Translations under genes and position numbers: made by a program
Source: Streptomyces lanatus
GTDB taxonomy: Bacteria; Actinomycetota; Actinomycetes; Streptomycetales; Streptomycetaceae
Length of the DNA: 38,793 nucleotides
Direction of reading: 5' to 3'
Assembly: GCF_014655715.1 (NCBI RefSeq)
Contig: NZ_BNBM01000010.1
Location: 1-38,793, forward strand
Notes under the pieces: generated by a model
What the model was told of the DNA's origin: nothing
What the model saw: the letters and a program-made list of their open reading frames with translations, nothing else
Database searches by the model: none
Part shown: positions 30,057 through 38,793 of the stretch, in pieces
How the letters are laid out: each line of letters opens with the position of its first letter
Position numbering within the stretch: the first letter of the stretch is position 1

Positions 30057-30980
30057 GTGCAGGGGGTGTTGACGGGATTCGCGGTGATCGCGGTCGTCAT
30101 CGGCGTGGGATATGTGATCGGCCGCCGCGGCTACCTCGGCGACCAGGGCCGCGAGGTCCTCACCAAGCTGGCCTTCCATGTGGCGTCCCCGGCTCTGCTG
30201 TTCACCACGCTCGCGCAGACCGACCTGTCGGTGATCTTCTCCAGCCGCCTCCTGGTCACTGCCCTGAGCACGGCCGCGGCGGCCGGGGTCTTCGTCGCGG
30301 TCGGCGTCGTACGCCGCTGGAGCGTGGGCCGTACGACGATCGGCGCGCTGTGCTCCAGTTACGTCAACTCCGGCAACCTCGGCATCCCGATCGCGGTGTA
30401 CGTCCTGGGCGACGCGTCGCTCGTGGCGCCCGTGCTGCTGTTCCAGCTCGTCGGCGTCACCCCGATCGCCCTGACCATCCTCGACCTGTCCGGCGACGGC
30501 ACGGAGAAGGGCCCGATGTGGCACCGCCTCCTGACCCCGCTGCGCAACCCGATCGCGCTCGGCTCCCTGGCGGGCGTGGCGGTATCGGCGACGGGTCTGC
30601 GGATCCCGGCCCCCGTCCTGGACCCCCTCACCCTGATCGGCGGCATGTCGGTCCCCGCGGTCCTGCTGGCCTTCGGCATCTCCCTGTGCGGCAGCACGAT
30701 GCCCGGCCGGGGCCCGGACCGGCACCCGGTGTTCCTGTCCGTCGCACTCAAGTCGGTCGGCCAGCCGGCCGCGGCCTGGGCCCTGGCGGCCGGCGTCTTC
30801 GGCCTGCGCGGCGCCCCTCTGCTGGACGTGGTGGTGACGTCGGCGCTCCCCGCCGCGCAGAACCTCTACACCTACGCGTCGAGTTACCGGGTGGGCGAGC
30901 GACTGGCCCGGGACTCGATCCTGCTGTCGACGGTGATCTCGGTACCGGTGCTGGTCCTGGTGGCGGCGGTGCTGGGCTGA
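30057..30980 (+). CDS. AEC (auxin efflux carrier) family transporter
   Basis: A 307-residue membrane protein with ten predicted helices in two five-helix halves. The AEC pattern is seen in GVGYVIGRRGYLGD at the first helix pair, FHVASPALLFTTLAQTD, CSSYVNSGNLGIPIAVYVLG (the conserved N-x-G-x-x-G-x-P crossing) and, in the second half, SALPAAQNLYTYASSY. The family exports organic anions or auxin-like weak acids; the substrate here is unknown. The GTG at 30057 is chosen because AAGGAGG lies 4 nt upstream; a longer frame upstream lacks one. It ends just before decayed sequence on the opposite strand. Confidence 0.9.
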   Translation: MQGVLTGFAVIAVVIGVGYVIGRRGYLGDQGREVLTKLAFHVASPALLFTTLAQTDLSVIFSSRLLVTALSTAAAAGVFVAVGVVRRWSVGRTTIGALCSSYVNSGNLGIPIAVYVLGDASLVAPVLLFQLVGVTPIALTILDLSGDGTEKGPMWHRLLTPLRNPIALGSLAGVAVSATGLRIPAPVLDPLTLIGGMSVPAVLLAFGISLCGSTMPGRGPDRHPVFLSVALKSVGQPAAAWALAAGVFGLRGAPLLDVVVTSALPAAQNLYTYASSYRVGERLARDSILLSTVISVPVLVLVAAVLG

Positions 30981-30982
30981 GG

Positions 30983-31210
30983 GAAGTAGCCGGTCTCGAA
31001 GGTGATGCCGAACGGCACGGGCAGCGAGATCGGCGCGCCGTGCGCGCAGGCCCGCAGGACCCGGAAGACGTCGCCCTCGGGTTCGCCGTACAGCGTGATG
31101 GTGGGACCGCCAGGCGGCCTTATGGATGCGGTCGTTCCGTGCGGTGGTCTTCGAGGTGATCTCCACGACGAGTTCGGCCTCACCGGCAGGGACGAAGGGG
31201 TCAGTCGTCG
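30983..31210 (-). pseudogene. Remnant of a Uma2-family endonuclease gene
   Basis: Two pieces of a Uma2 (PD-(D/E)XK-like) protein are recognisable in different frames on the minus strand. The first, PFVPAGEAELVVEITSKTTA then RNDRIHKAAWR (about 31205-31110), holds the catalytic E-x-K-like VVEITSK. The second, PTITLYGEPEGDVFRVLRAC then AHGAPISLPVPFGITFETGY (about 31110-30990), is the C terminus. The middle, with the usual AxxGVPxYLLxD strand, is missing, so a deletion and frameshift have removed about 20-30 codons. The native stop is also unclear, since the frame runs into the AEC gene. Such genes are often strain-specific and decay readily. Confidence 0.75.
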
Positions 31211-31375
31211 GGGATCACGTCGTACAGGCGGCACTGCACGCGCTCCACAACACTGCTGTGCGCCACGGACGGCAGCGGGCCTCGGTCTGCCGCCAGACCC
31301 AGGCGGCTTCGTCCCACTCGTCGTCAGCGGCGATGTAGTCGCCCTCGATCACACGCACGAGGCCACTCAACATGC
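31211..31375 (-). pseudogene. Decayed small ORF of unknown family
   Basis: On the minus strand LSGLVRVIEGDYIAADDEWD, then EAAWVWRQTEA (from about 31375) continues sensibly only after a frame change as GPLPSVAHSSVVERVQCRLY, then DVIPDD and a stop near 31210. Third-position GC is high in both pieces. I do not recognise the family. It could be the 5' part of the decayed gene next to it or a separate small gene with a frameshift. Confidence 0.45.
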
Positions 31376-31376
31376 C

Positions 31377-31410
31377 GAACGGGACCGGCGCCGGTCCACC
31401 GATCCCGTTC
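31377..31410. terminator. Terminator of the nucleoside transporter-deoA operon
   Basis: GAACGGGA (31377-31384) pairs with TCCCGTTC (31403-31410), with an inner perfect palindrome GGACCGGCGCCGGTCC (31382-31397) as an alternative fold. It lies 23 bp after the deoA stop on the minus strand. Confidence 0.65.
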
Positions 31411-31432
31411 ACCCGAAAGGGAAACCGCCTGG

Positions 31433-32716
<1,284 letters not shown>

Positions 32717-32737
32717 GGCTTGGCATTCCTTCCGAAG

Positions 32738-32806
32738 GTTCCAGAAGTTCCAGAAGTGATACGGCCCCTCCGAACCGGTCACACGACGCGACTCGGAGGG
32801 GCCGTA
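32738..32806. terminator. Hairpin and direct repeat between cdd and deoA
   Basis: TACGGCCCCTCCGA (32760-32773) pairs perfectly with TCGGAGGGGCCGTA (32793-32806) around a 19-nt loop, just after the cdd stop on the minus strand. On its far side the minus strand has CTTCTGGAA twice in direct repeat (32738-32757), just before the deoA ribosome site. The hairpin could end most transcripts after cdd, or protect the upstream mRNA. Confidence 0.65.
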
Positions 32807-32812
32807 CGGGAA

Positions 32813-33205
32813 TTACTTGCGCAGGTGTCCCGGCCCGAAGGCCTGGGGCAGCATCTCGGACAGCGGCAGGATCCCCGCGGGGGTCTCCAGCAGCAGCTCC
32901 GGCCCGCCGAACTCGAACAGCAGCTGACGGCAGCGGCCGCACGGCACGAGGACATCGCCCTTGCCGTCCACGCACGTGAAGTGCGTCAGCCGGCCGCCCC
33001 CGGAGTTCTGCAGCTCCGACACGAGCCCGCACTCGGCGCACAGCGCGAGCCCGTACGAGGCGTTCTCGACATTGCAGCCGGTGATCGTGCGGCCGTCGTC
33101 GACCAAGGCCGCGACGCCGACCGGGAAGCCGGAGTACGGGGCGTACGCGCGGGACATGGCGTCCCGGGCCGCCGCGCGAAGGCGATCCCAGTCAACGGAG
33201 GTCAC
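32813..33205 (-). CDS. cdd: Cytidine deaminase
   Basis: A 130-residue tetrameric-type cytidine deaminase that converts (deoxy)cytidine to (deoxy)uridine. Zinc ligands are seen in ALCAECGLVS (Cys with the catalytic Glu) and VPCGRCRQLL (two Cys); AYAPYSGFPVGVAALVDDG and GCNVENASYGL are the substrate-site segments. The ATG at 33205 overlaps the permease stop by 4 bp (ATGA), so it is translationally coupled. Its product is a substrate for the thymidine phosphorylase that follows. Confidence 0.95.
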   Translation of the reverse strand: MTSVDWDRLRAAARDAMSRAYAPYSGFPVGVAALVDDGRTITGCNVENASYGLALCAECGLVSELQNSGGGRLTHFTCVDGKGDVLVPCGRCRQLLFEFGGPELLLETPAGILPLSEMLPQAFGPGHLRK

Positions 33206-34476
33206 TTGCCCTGCCCCTTCTTGTACGGCAGTCCGTCCGCCTTCGGCATCCGCAGGCGCTGCGCGGACAGGGTGAGGACGACGAGGGTGATGACGTACGG
33301 CGTGGCGGAGACGACCTGGTTGGGCACCTCGTTGGTGCCGAGGTACCAGGCGAGGACCAGGGCGCCGACCACGGCGGTGATCATCGACGGGGCGTACTTC
33401 TTGCGGATCACCATCCAGCAGGCGCCGATGATCAGCAGCAGCGCTCCGAGCAGCAGCAGGGCGTGCACGTTGGTGGAGCCGCCGCGCAGGTTGAGGCTGT
33501 CGGTGTAGCCGAAGAGCCCGGCGCCGAGGGCGAGGCCGCCCGGCATCCAGTTGCCGAAGATCATCGCGGCGAGGCCGATGTAACCGCGGCCGGAGACCTG
33601 GCCCTCCAGGTAGAAGGGGTTGGCGACGATGGAGAGGAAGACACCACCCAGACCGGCCAGACCACCGGAGATGATCACGGCGATGTACTTGTACTTGTAG
33701 ACGTTCACACCGAGCGACTCGGCCGCGATCGGGTTCTCACCGCAGGAGCGCAGGCGCAGTCCGAAGGCGGTGCGCCACAGGATCCACCAGGTCGCCGGGA
33801 TGAGCGCGACGGCGATCAGGGTCAGCCAGGAGACGTTGGTGACGAGTCCGCCGAGCAGTCCGGCGATGTCGGAGATGAAGAACCAGCCCTGGTTGTTGAG
33901 GTCCCGCAGTCCGTCGGACAGGCCCGGCACGGTGAAGTGACCGAGGGTGTCGATCGCCGGGGACTGCTTGGCGGAGCCGCCCGCGTGGCCCTCGAAGGCG
34001 AGGGGCGCGAGGTAGCGGGTGATGCCGAGGGCGAGGATGTTGATCGCCACACCGGAGACGATGTGGTTGACGCGGAAGGTGACGGTGGCGATGGCGTGCA
34101 GGATGCCGCCGATGCAGCCGCCGATGATGCCGACGACGACACCGGTCCACGGGCCCCACTGGAAGCCGGCCCAGGCGCCGAACCAGGTGCCGAGGATCAT
34201 CATGCCTTCGAGGCCGATGTTGACGACGCCCGCCCGCTCGGCCCACAGACCGCCGAGACCGGCGAGCCCGATCGGCACGGCGAGCTGGAGCGCGGTGGAC
34301 ATCTGGCTGACGTTGGTGATGCCGTCGGCGCCGGTGATGATGCGGACGATGGAGGTCAGCGCCAGGGCTCCGGCGATGACCAGCAGCAGGACGGGCCACG
34401 ACAGGCGGCGGCCGGTGGGAGCCGCGGGCTGCAGCGTGGGCTGGTTGACATCAACCGCTGAGGTCGGGGCGGTCAT
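33202..34476 (-). CDS. Nucleoside ABC transporter permease 2
   Basis: A 424-residue permease of the BPD_transp_2 family (the ribose/nucleoside-type inner-membrane protein). It has about ten hydrophobic segments; GLGGLWAERAGVVNIGLEGM is the conserved early loop, GVAINILALGITRYL and AGLGGVFLSIV follow, and GYIGLAAMIFGNWMPGGLAL is the family motif near the end. The ATG at 34476 overlaps the first permease stop (ATGA), and a start further upstream is not supported. It works with the first permease, the double ATPase and the BMP lipoprotein to import nucleosides. Confidence 0.93.
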   Translation of the reverse strand: MTAPTSAVDVNQPTLQPAAPTGRRLSWPVLLLVIAGALALTSIVRIITGADGITNVSQMSTALQLAVPIGLAGLGGLWAERAGVVNIGLEGMMILGTWFGAWAGFQWGPWTGVVVGIIGGCIGGILHAIATVTFRVNHIVSGVAINILALGITRYLAPLAFEGHAGGSAKQSPAIDTLGHFTVPGLSDGLRDLNNQGWFFISDIAGLLGGLVTNVSWLTLIAVALIPATWWILWRTAFGLRLRSCGENPIAAESLGVNVYKYKYIAVIISGGLAGLGGVFLSIVANPFYLEGQVSGRGYIGLAAMIFGNWMPGGLALGAGLFGYTDSLNLRGGSTNVHALLLLGALLLIIGACWMVIRKKYAPSMITAVVGALVLAWYLGTNEVPNQVVSATPYVITLVVLTLSAQRLRMPKADGLPYKKGQGK

Positions 34477-35596
34477 CGGCCAGCCACCTCCTTCGTGGTG
34501 TTGTTGTTGGCGCCGAGGACGTGACCGGCGGCCAGTTCGGCGCCGACCCGGCGCTGCTGGCGACGCAGGCCCCACTCGCGGACGGCCTCGTAGGAGACGA
34601 CGACGGAGAGCACGATCAGGCCCTGCATGATGACCGCGATCTCCTTGTCGTAGCCGTGGAAGTCCAGCTCGGGCGAGGCCTTGTCGAGCCAGGCCCACAG
34701 CAGGGCGGCGAACGCGATACCGACGGGGCTGTTACGGCCGAGCAGGGCGATGCCGATGCCGAGGAAGCCGATGCCGGTGGGGAAGTTGAGGCTGTAGGTG
34801 TGGGTGTCACCGAGCAGGATCGGCAGCCCGGCGAGGCCCGCGATACCGCCGGAGAGCAGCATGGCGGTGAGCACCATGCGCTTGGGGTCGACGCCGGAGG
34901 CCGCGGCGGCGGACTCGGAGGCGCCGGAGGCGCGCAGGTCGAAGCCGAAGCGGGTGCGGTTGAGGACGACCCAGTAGCCGATGCCGAGGAGTACGGCGAG
35001 GAAGACCAGGCCGTAGATCTCGCCGGCGTCGCCCATGTTGATGCCGGGGACCCAGCCGGACTCGTGCATCTCGCCGGTGGTGTTGTTGTTGCCGACCTTG
35101 ACGCCGAAGACGTTGGGCAGCCACAGGTAGCCGATGACCGAGGTGGCGATGGCGTTCAGCATGATGGTCGCGACGACCTCGCTGACGCCTCGGGTGACCT
35201 TGAGGACACCGGCGATGCCGGACCAGAAGGCGCCGGTGCAGACGGCGGTGAGGAGCAGCAGCGGCACTTGGAGGACGGCCGGCAGGTTGGCGTGGGCGCC
35301 GACGACGGCGGCCATCATGGCGGCGAGCTGGTACTGGCCGTCGACGCCGATGTTGAAGAGGTTCATCCGGAAGCCGATGGCGACCGCCAGGGCCGCGATG
35401 TAGTACATCGAGGCCTGGTTGATGACCAGCACCTGGATGTCCGAGTAGCCGATCTGCTCGAACATCAGGGTGTACGGCTCGACCGGACTCTTGCCCGAGG
35501 CGAGAAGGACGATCGCGCTGAGCACGAAGGCCACGGCGAGCGCGATGACCGGTCCGGCCACCGCGAGGAGCACACGCTCCTTGTCGAACTTCTTCA

Positions 35597-35597
<1 letters not shown>
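34473..35597 (-). CDS. Nucleoside ABC transporter permease 1
   Basis: A 374-residue BPD_transp_2 permease with about nine hydrophobic segments. NLFNIGVDGQYQLAAMMAAV is the hallmark loop of this family, SEVVATIMLNAIATSVIGYL is the cytoplasmic coupling region, and GFDLRASGASESAAAASGVD, then GGIAGLAG are the usual second half. The ATG at 35597 shares a base with the ATPase stop (TGATG), so translation is coupled. The C-terminal tail (VGAELAAGHVLGANNNTTKE) is soluble. Confidence 0.93.
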
Positions 35598-37180
<1,583 letters not shown>

Positions 37181-37256
37181 CTGACCGTTGACCGCCGCGC
37201 CGGCCGGAGGGCTGCTGGACGCTTTGATGGCGCACTCTCCTGGGGACGGGGGTCGT

Positions 37257-37268
37257 CTACGCGCGTAG
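37257..37268. promoter_or_regulatory. Operator palindrome upstream of the nucleoside ABC operon
   Basis: CTACGCGCGTAG, perfect, flanked by T and C, lies 29-40 bp from the AGGAG-linked start region at 37228 and 77 bp from the GTG at 37180 (minus strand). No convincing -35/-10 pair was found around it. It separates the transporter operon from the BMP lipoprotein gene, which has its own terminator. Confidence 0.72.
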
Positions 37269-37308
37269 CGCCCCTATGGCCTGAAAGGGGTCGACGCACC
37301 GCGAACAA

Positions 37309-37354
37309 CGGGGTACGGGGACGACTCCCGCCGGGAGAGTCTCCCCGTACCCCG
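37309..37354. terminator. Terminator downstream of the BMP lipoprotein gene
   Basis: CGGGGTACGGGGA (37309-37321) pairs perfectly with TCCCCGTACCCCG (37342-37354), and the loop itself holds CTCCCG/CGGGAG. It lies after the lipoprotein stop and before the ABC operon operator, so the two probably have separate transcripts. Confidence 0.85.
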
Positions 37355-37364
37355 TCACGCGGCC

Positions 37365-37380
37365 GTAACCCCGGGGTTAC
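37365..37380. repeat. Perfect 16-bp palindrome GTAACCCCGGGGTTAC
   Basis: A perfect palindrome with no spacer, 23 bp downstream of the BMP lipoprotein stop and just before the terminator hairpin. It could be a small second hairpin or a protein-binding site; nothing else identifies it. Confidence 0.6.
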
Positions 37381-37403
37381 CGCTGCTCAGGGTGTTACTG
37401 CAG

Positions 37404-38450
37404 TCAGCTGGTCTCGACCTTGATCTCGCCGCTGATGATCTTCTCCTTGGCCGTCTTGATCGCCGCCTGGACGTCGGCGTCGTCCGCGAACTTCGGGTTG
37501 GAGTTCGACAGGCTCACCTCGCCCGACTTCAGATCGCCACGAACGATACCGGTCTCGGGCTTGCCGTCCTCGACCGACTTCGCCAGGTTGTACACCGCCT
37601 TGGCGACGTCCTTCATCGCCGAGGTCAGGATGTAGTCCTTGTACTTGGCAAGGGCTTCCTGGCTGTACTGGTCGGAGTCGACACCGATGGCCCACACCTT
37701 GTTGGCGGCGGCGGCCTCGATGACACCCTGACCGGACAGACCGGCGGCGGCGTAGACGACGTCGGCCTTCTTCTCGATCTGACCCTCGGCGGCCGACTTG
37801 CCCTTGTCGGGGCTGGAGAAGCCGCCCTCCTCCGCGGTCTGCGTGAGGTACTGGGAGAGGACCTTGGCCTTGGGGTTGGTGTCCTCAACGCCCTGCTCGA
37901 AGCCGGCCTGGAACTTGTGGATCAGCGGGATGTCCACACCGCCCACGAAGCCGACGACATTGGACTTGGTGCTCTTGGCGGCGGCGACACCGGCCAGGTA
38001 CGAGGCCTGCTCCTCGGAGAAGACCAGGTCGGCGACGTTCTTCGACTCGACGGTGGAGTCGTCCACGATGCCGAAGGTGGTGTCCGGGAACTTCGCCGCG
38101 GCGGCCTTCACGGCGGCGGCGTACGCGTAGCCGACACCGACGACCGGGTTGTAGCCCTGCTTGGCCAGCGACACCAGTCGCTGCTCCTTGTCGGCGTCCG
38201 TCTCACCCTCGGTCGGCTCGACATCGGCGGTGTCGTACCGGAACTCCTTCTTCGCCTGCTCCAGACCCGCGAACGCGGCGTCATTGAAGGACTGGTCGCC
38301 CTTGCCGCCGACGTCGTACGCGATGGCGAGGCCCTTGTTGCCCTTCGAGTCGGACGACGCCGAGGTCGAAGTGCCGCCACAGGCGGAGAGCGCGAGGGCC
38401 AGAGAGGCGGTCGCTGCGCCTGCGACCGTGATCCGGGAAATCCGGCGCAT
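37404..38450 (-). CDS. BMP-family nucleoside-binding lipoprotein
   Basis: A 348-residue substrate-binding lipoprotein of the PnrA/BMP class. The signal peptide RRISRITVAGAATASLALAL ends in the lipobox LSAC, then a Ser/Thr-rich linker leads to the binding domain: AIAYDVGGKGDQSFNDAAFA, GVGYAYAAAV, FGIVDDSTV, EEQASYLAGVAAA, VGFVGGVDIPLIHKFQAGFE and GVDSDQ. These residues line the nucleoside pocket in PnrA-type proteins. It would capture purine or pyrimidine nucleosides for the downstream permeases. The ATG at 38450 has AGGAG 9-10 nt upstream. A degenerate copy of the operator lies about 100 bp upstream. Confidence 0.94.
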   Translation of the reverse strand: MRRISRITVAGAATASLALALSACGGTSTSASSDSKGNKGLAIAYDVGGKGDQSFNDAAFAGLEQAKKEFRYDTADVEPTEGETDADKEQRLVSLAKQGYNPVVGVGYAYAAAVKAAAAKFPDTTFGIVDDSTVESKNVADLVFSEEQASYLAGVAAAKSTKSNVVGFVGGVDIPLIHKFQAGFEQGVEDTNPKAKVLSQYLTQTAEEGGFSSPDKGKSAAEGQIEKKADVVYAAAGLSGQGVIEAAAANKVWAIGVDSDQYSQEALAKYKDYILTSAMKDVAKAVYNLAKSVEDGKPETGIVRGDLKSGEVSLSNSNPKFADDADVQAAIKTAKEKIISGEIKVETS

Positions 38451-38551
38451 GTGTGGAGACTCCTGTCGTACGAGCGCCGGGACGGTACTGCTTCACGTAC
38501 ACAGGTGGACAGGTACAGGTTCACAGCTACGGCGCTGGCTTTCGCCGCAGA

Positions 38552-38565
38552 GTAACGCGCGTAGA
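38552..38565 (-). promoter_or_regulatory. Degenerate operator upstream of BMP lipoprotein gene
   Basis: Read on the minus strand, TCTACGCGCGTTAC has the perfect left half TCTACGCG and core ACGCGCGT but differs in the right arm. TACTCT directly overlaps its end and could be a -10 box. Position about 100 bp before the ATG fits a promoter region. The site is weaker than the four perfect copies. Confidence 0.55.
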
Positions 38566-38793
38566 CCGGCCAGGAAACCCCTTCTGTCCACCTTGTTATC
38601 CGCCCGTGTTCAACTCCACACGGACCTCACCTTGATCCGCGCCCGGACCGGCACCCACCGTGTTCGCCGGCCAAGGTGGGCACGGTTTCCGGTCGATGGC
38701 GGGCAGGCCCTCAACCACGCTCGCCCTGTGTGAGGCACTGAGACCGCCGGTCGGTGCTTGGCTCCGCCGAATGGACGACGAAGCGGGCGGGCA
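38566..38793. other. Non-coding region at the window edge
   Basis: No open frame here looks coding. CACCCACC (from 38652) can pair in part with GGTGGG (about 38674), giving a weak hairpin that might end a transcript coming from beyond the window on the minus strand. In S. coelicolor a second BMP lipoprotein gene lies next to this one, from memory; it would be outside the window. Confidence 0.4.

Overview
The window is a high-GC actinobacterial chromosome segment. Codon use, GTG and leaderless starts, and gene content point to Streptomyces. The afsQ1-afsQ2 two-component pair, the divergent ECF sigma gene sigQ and an accA2-type biotinylated carboxylase subunit give an order that, from memory, resembles the S. 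coelicolor region around afsQ. No phage, insertion sequence, CRISPR array, rRNA or tRNA was seen.

Layout. 1-4.9 kb: the 3' end of accA2, a TetR regulator, a DeoR-family regulator, an LpdA-like flavoprotein and a small gamma-glutamylcyclotransferase-like protein. 4.95-13.3 kb: nucleoside and deoxyribose catabolism, with purine nucleoside phosphorylase, a phosphohexomutase-family enzyme that probably acts as phosphopentomutase, deoC, and an aldehyde dehydrogenase pair that looks like a split ALDH16. Two membrane-protein genes lie among them. 13.3-16.4 kb: a TetR repressor divergent from an FMN reductase and a DHA2 exporter. 16.4-21.8 kb: a uridine-kinase-like protein, sigQ divergent from afsQ1-afsQ2, a lipoprotein gene and a VanZ-like protein. 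21.9-27.2 kb: a PspC protein, a small secreted protein, adenosine deaminase, an alpha/beta hydrolase and a LysR/MFS divergent pair. 27.3-31.4 kb: a DnaN paralogue, a SigG-like ECF sigma factor with a SnoaL tail, a STAS protein, an AEC transporter and decayed coding sequence. 31.4-38.8 kb: thymidine phosphorylase, cytidine deaminase and a BMP-type nucleoside ABC transporter with its lipoprotein.

How it works together. A perfect 12-bp palindrome, CTACGCGCGTAG, lies just upstream of purine nucleoside phosphorylase, deoC, adenosine deaminase and the ABC transporter operon. A degenerate copy lies upstream of the transporter lipoprotein. At deoC and adenosine deaminase it sits between the predicted -35 and -10 boxes, where a repressor would bind. 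The window therefore holds a dispersed nucleoside-salvage regulon: import (BMP lipoprotein and ABC), deamination (Add, Cdd), phosphorolysis (PNP, DeoA), phosphopentose conversion (PMM family), aldol cleavage (DeoC) and acetaldehyde oxidation (ALDH).

A second regulatory theme is the DnaN paralogue and the SigG-like sigma gene. Each is preceded by TTGTCAGTG-N8-TAGnnT, the RecA-NDp promoter type linked to the LexA-independent (PafBC) DNA-damage response.
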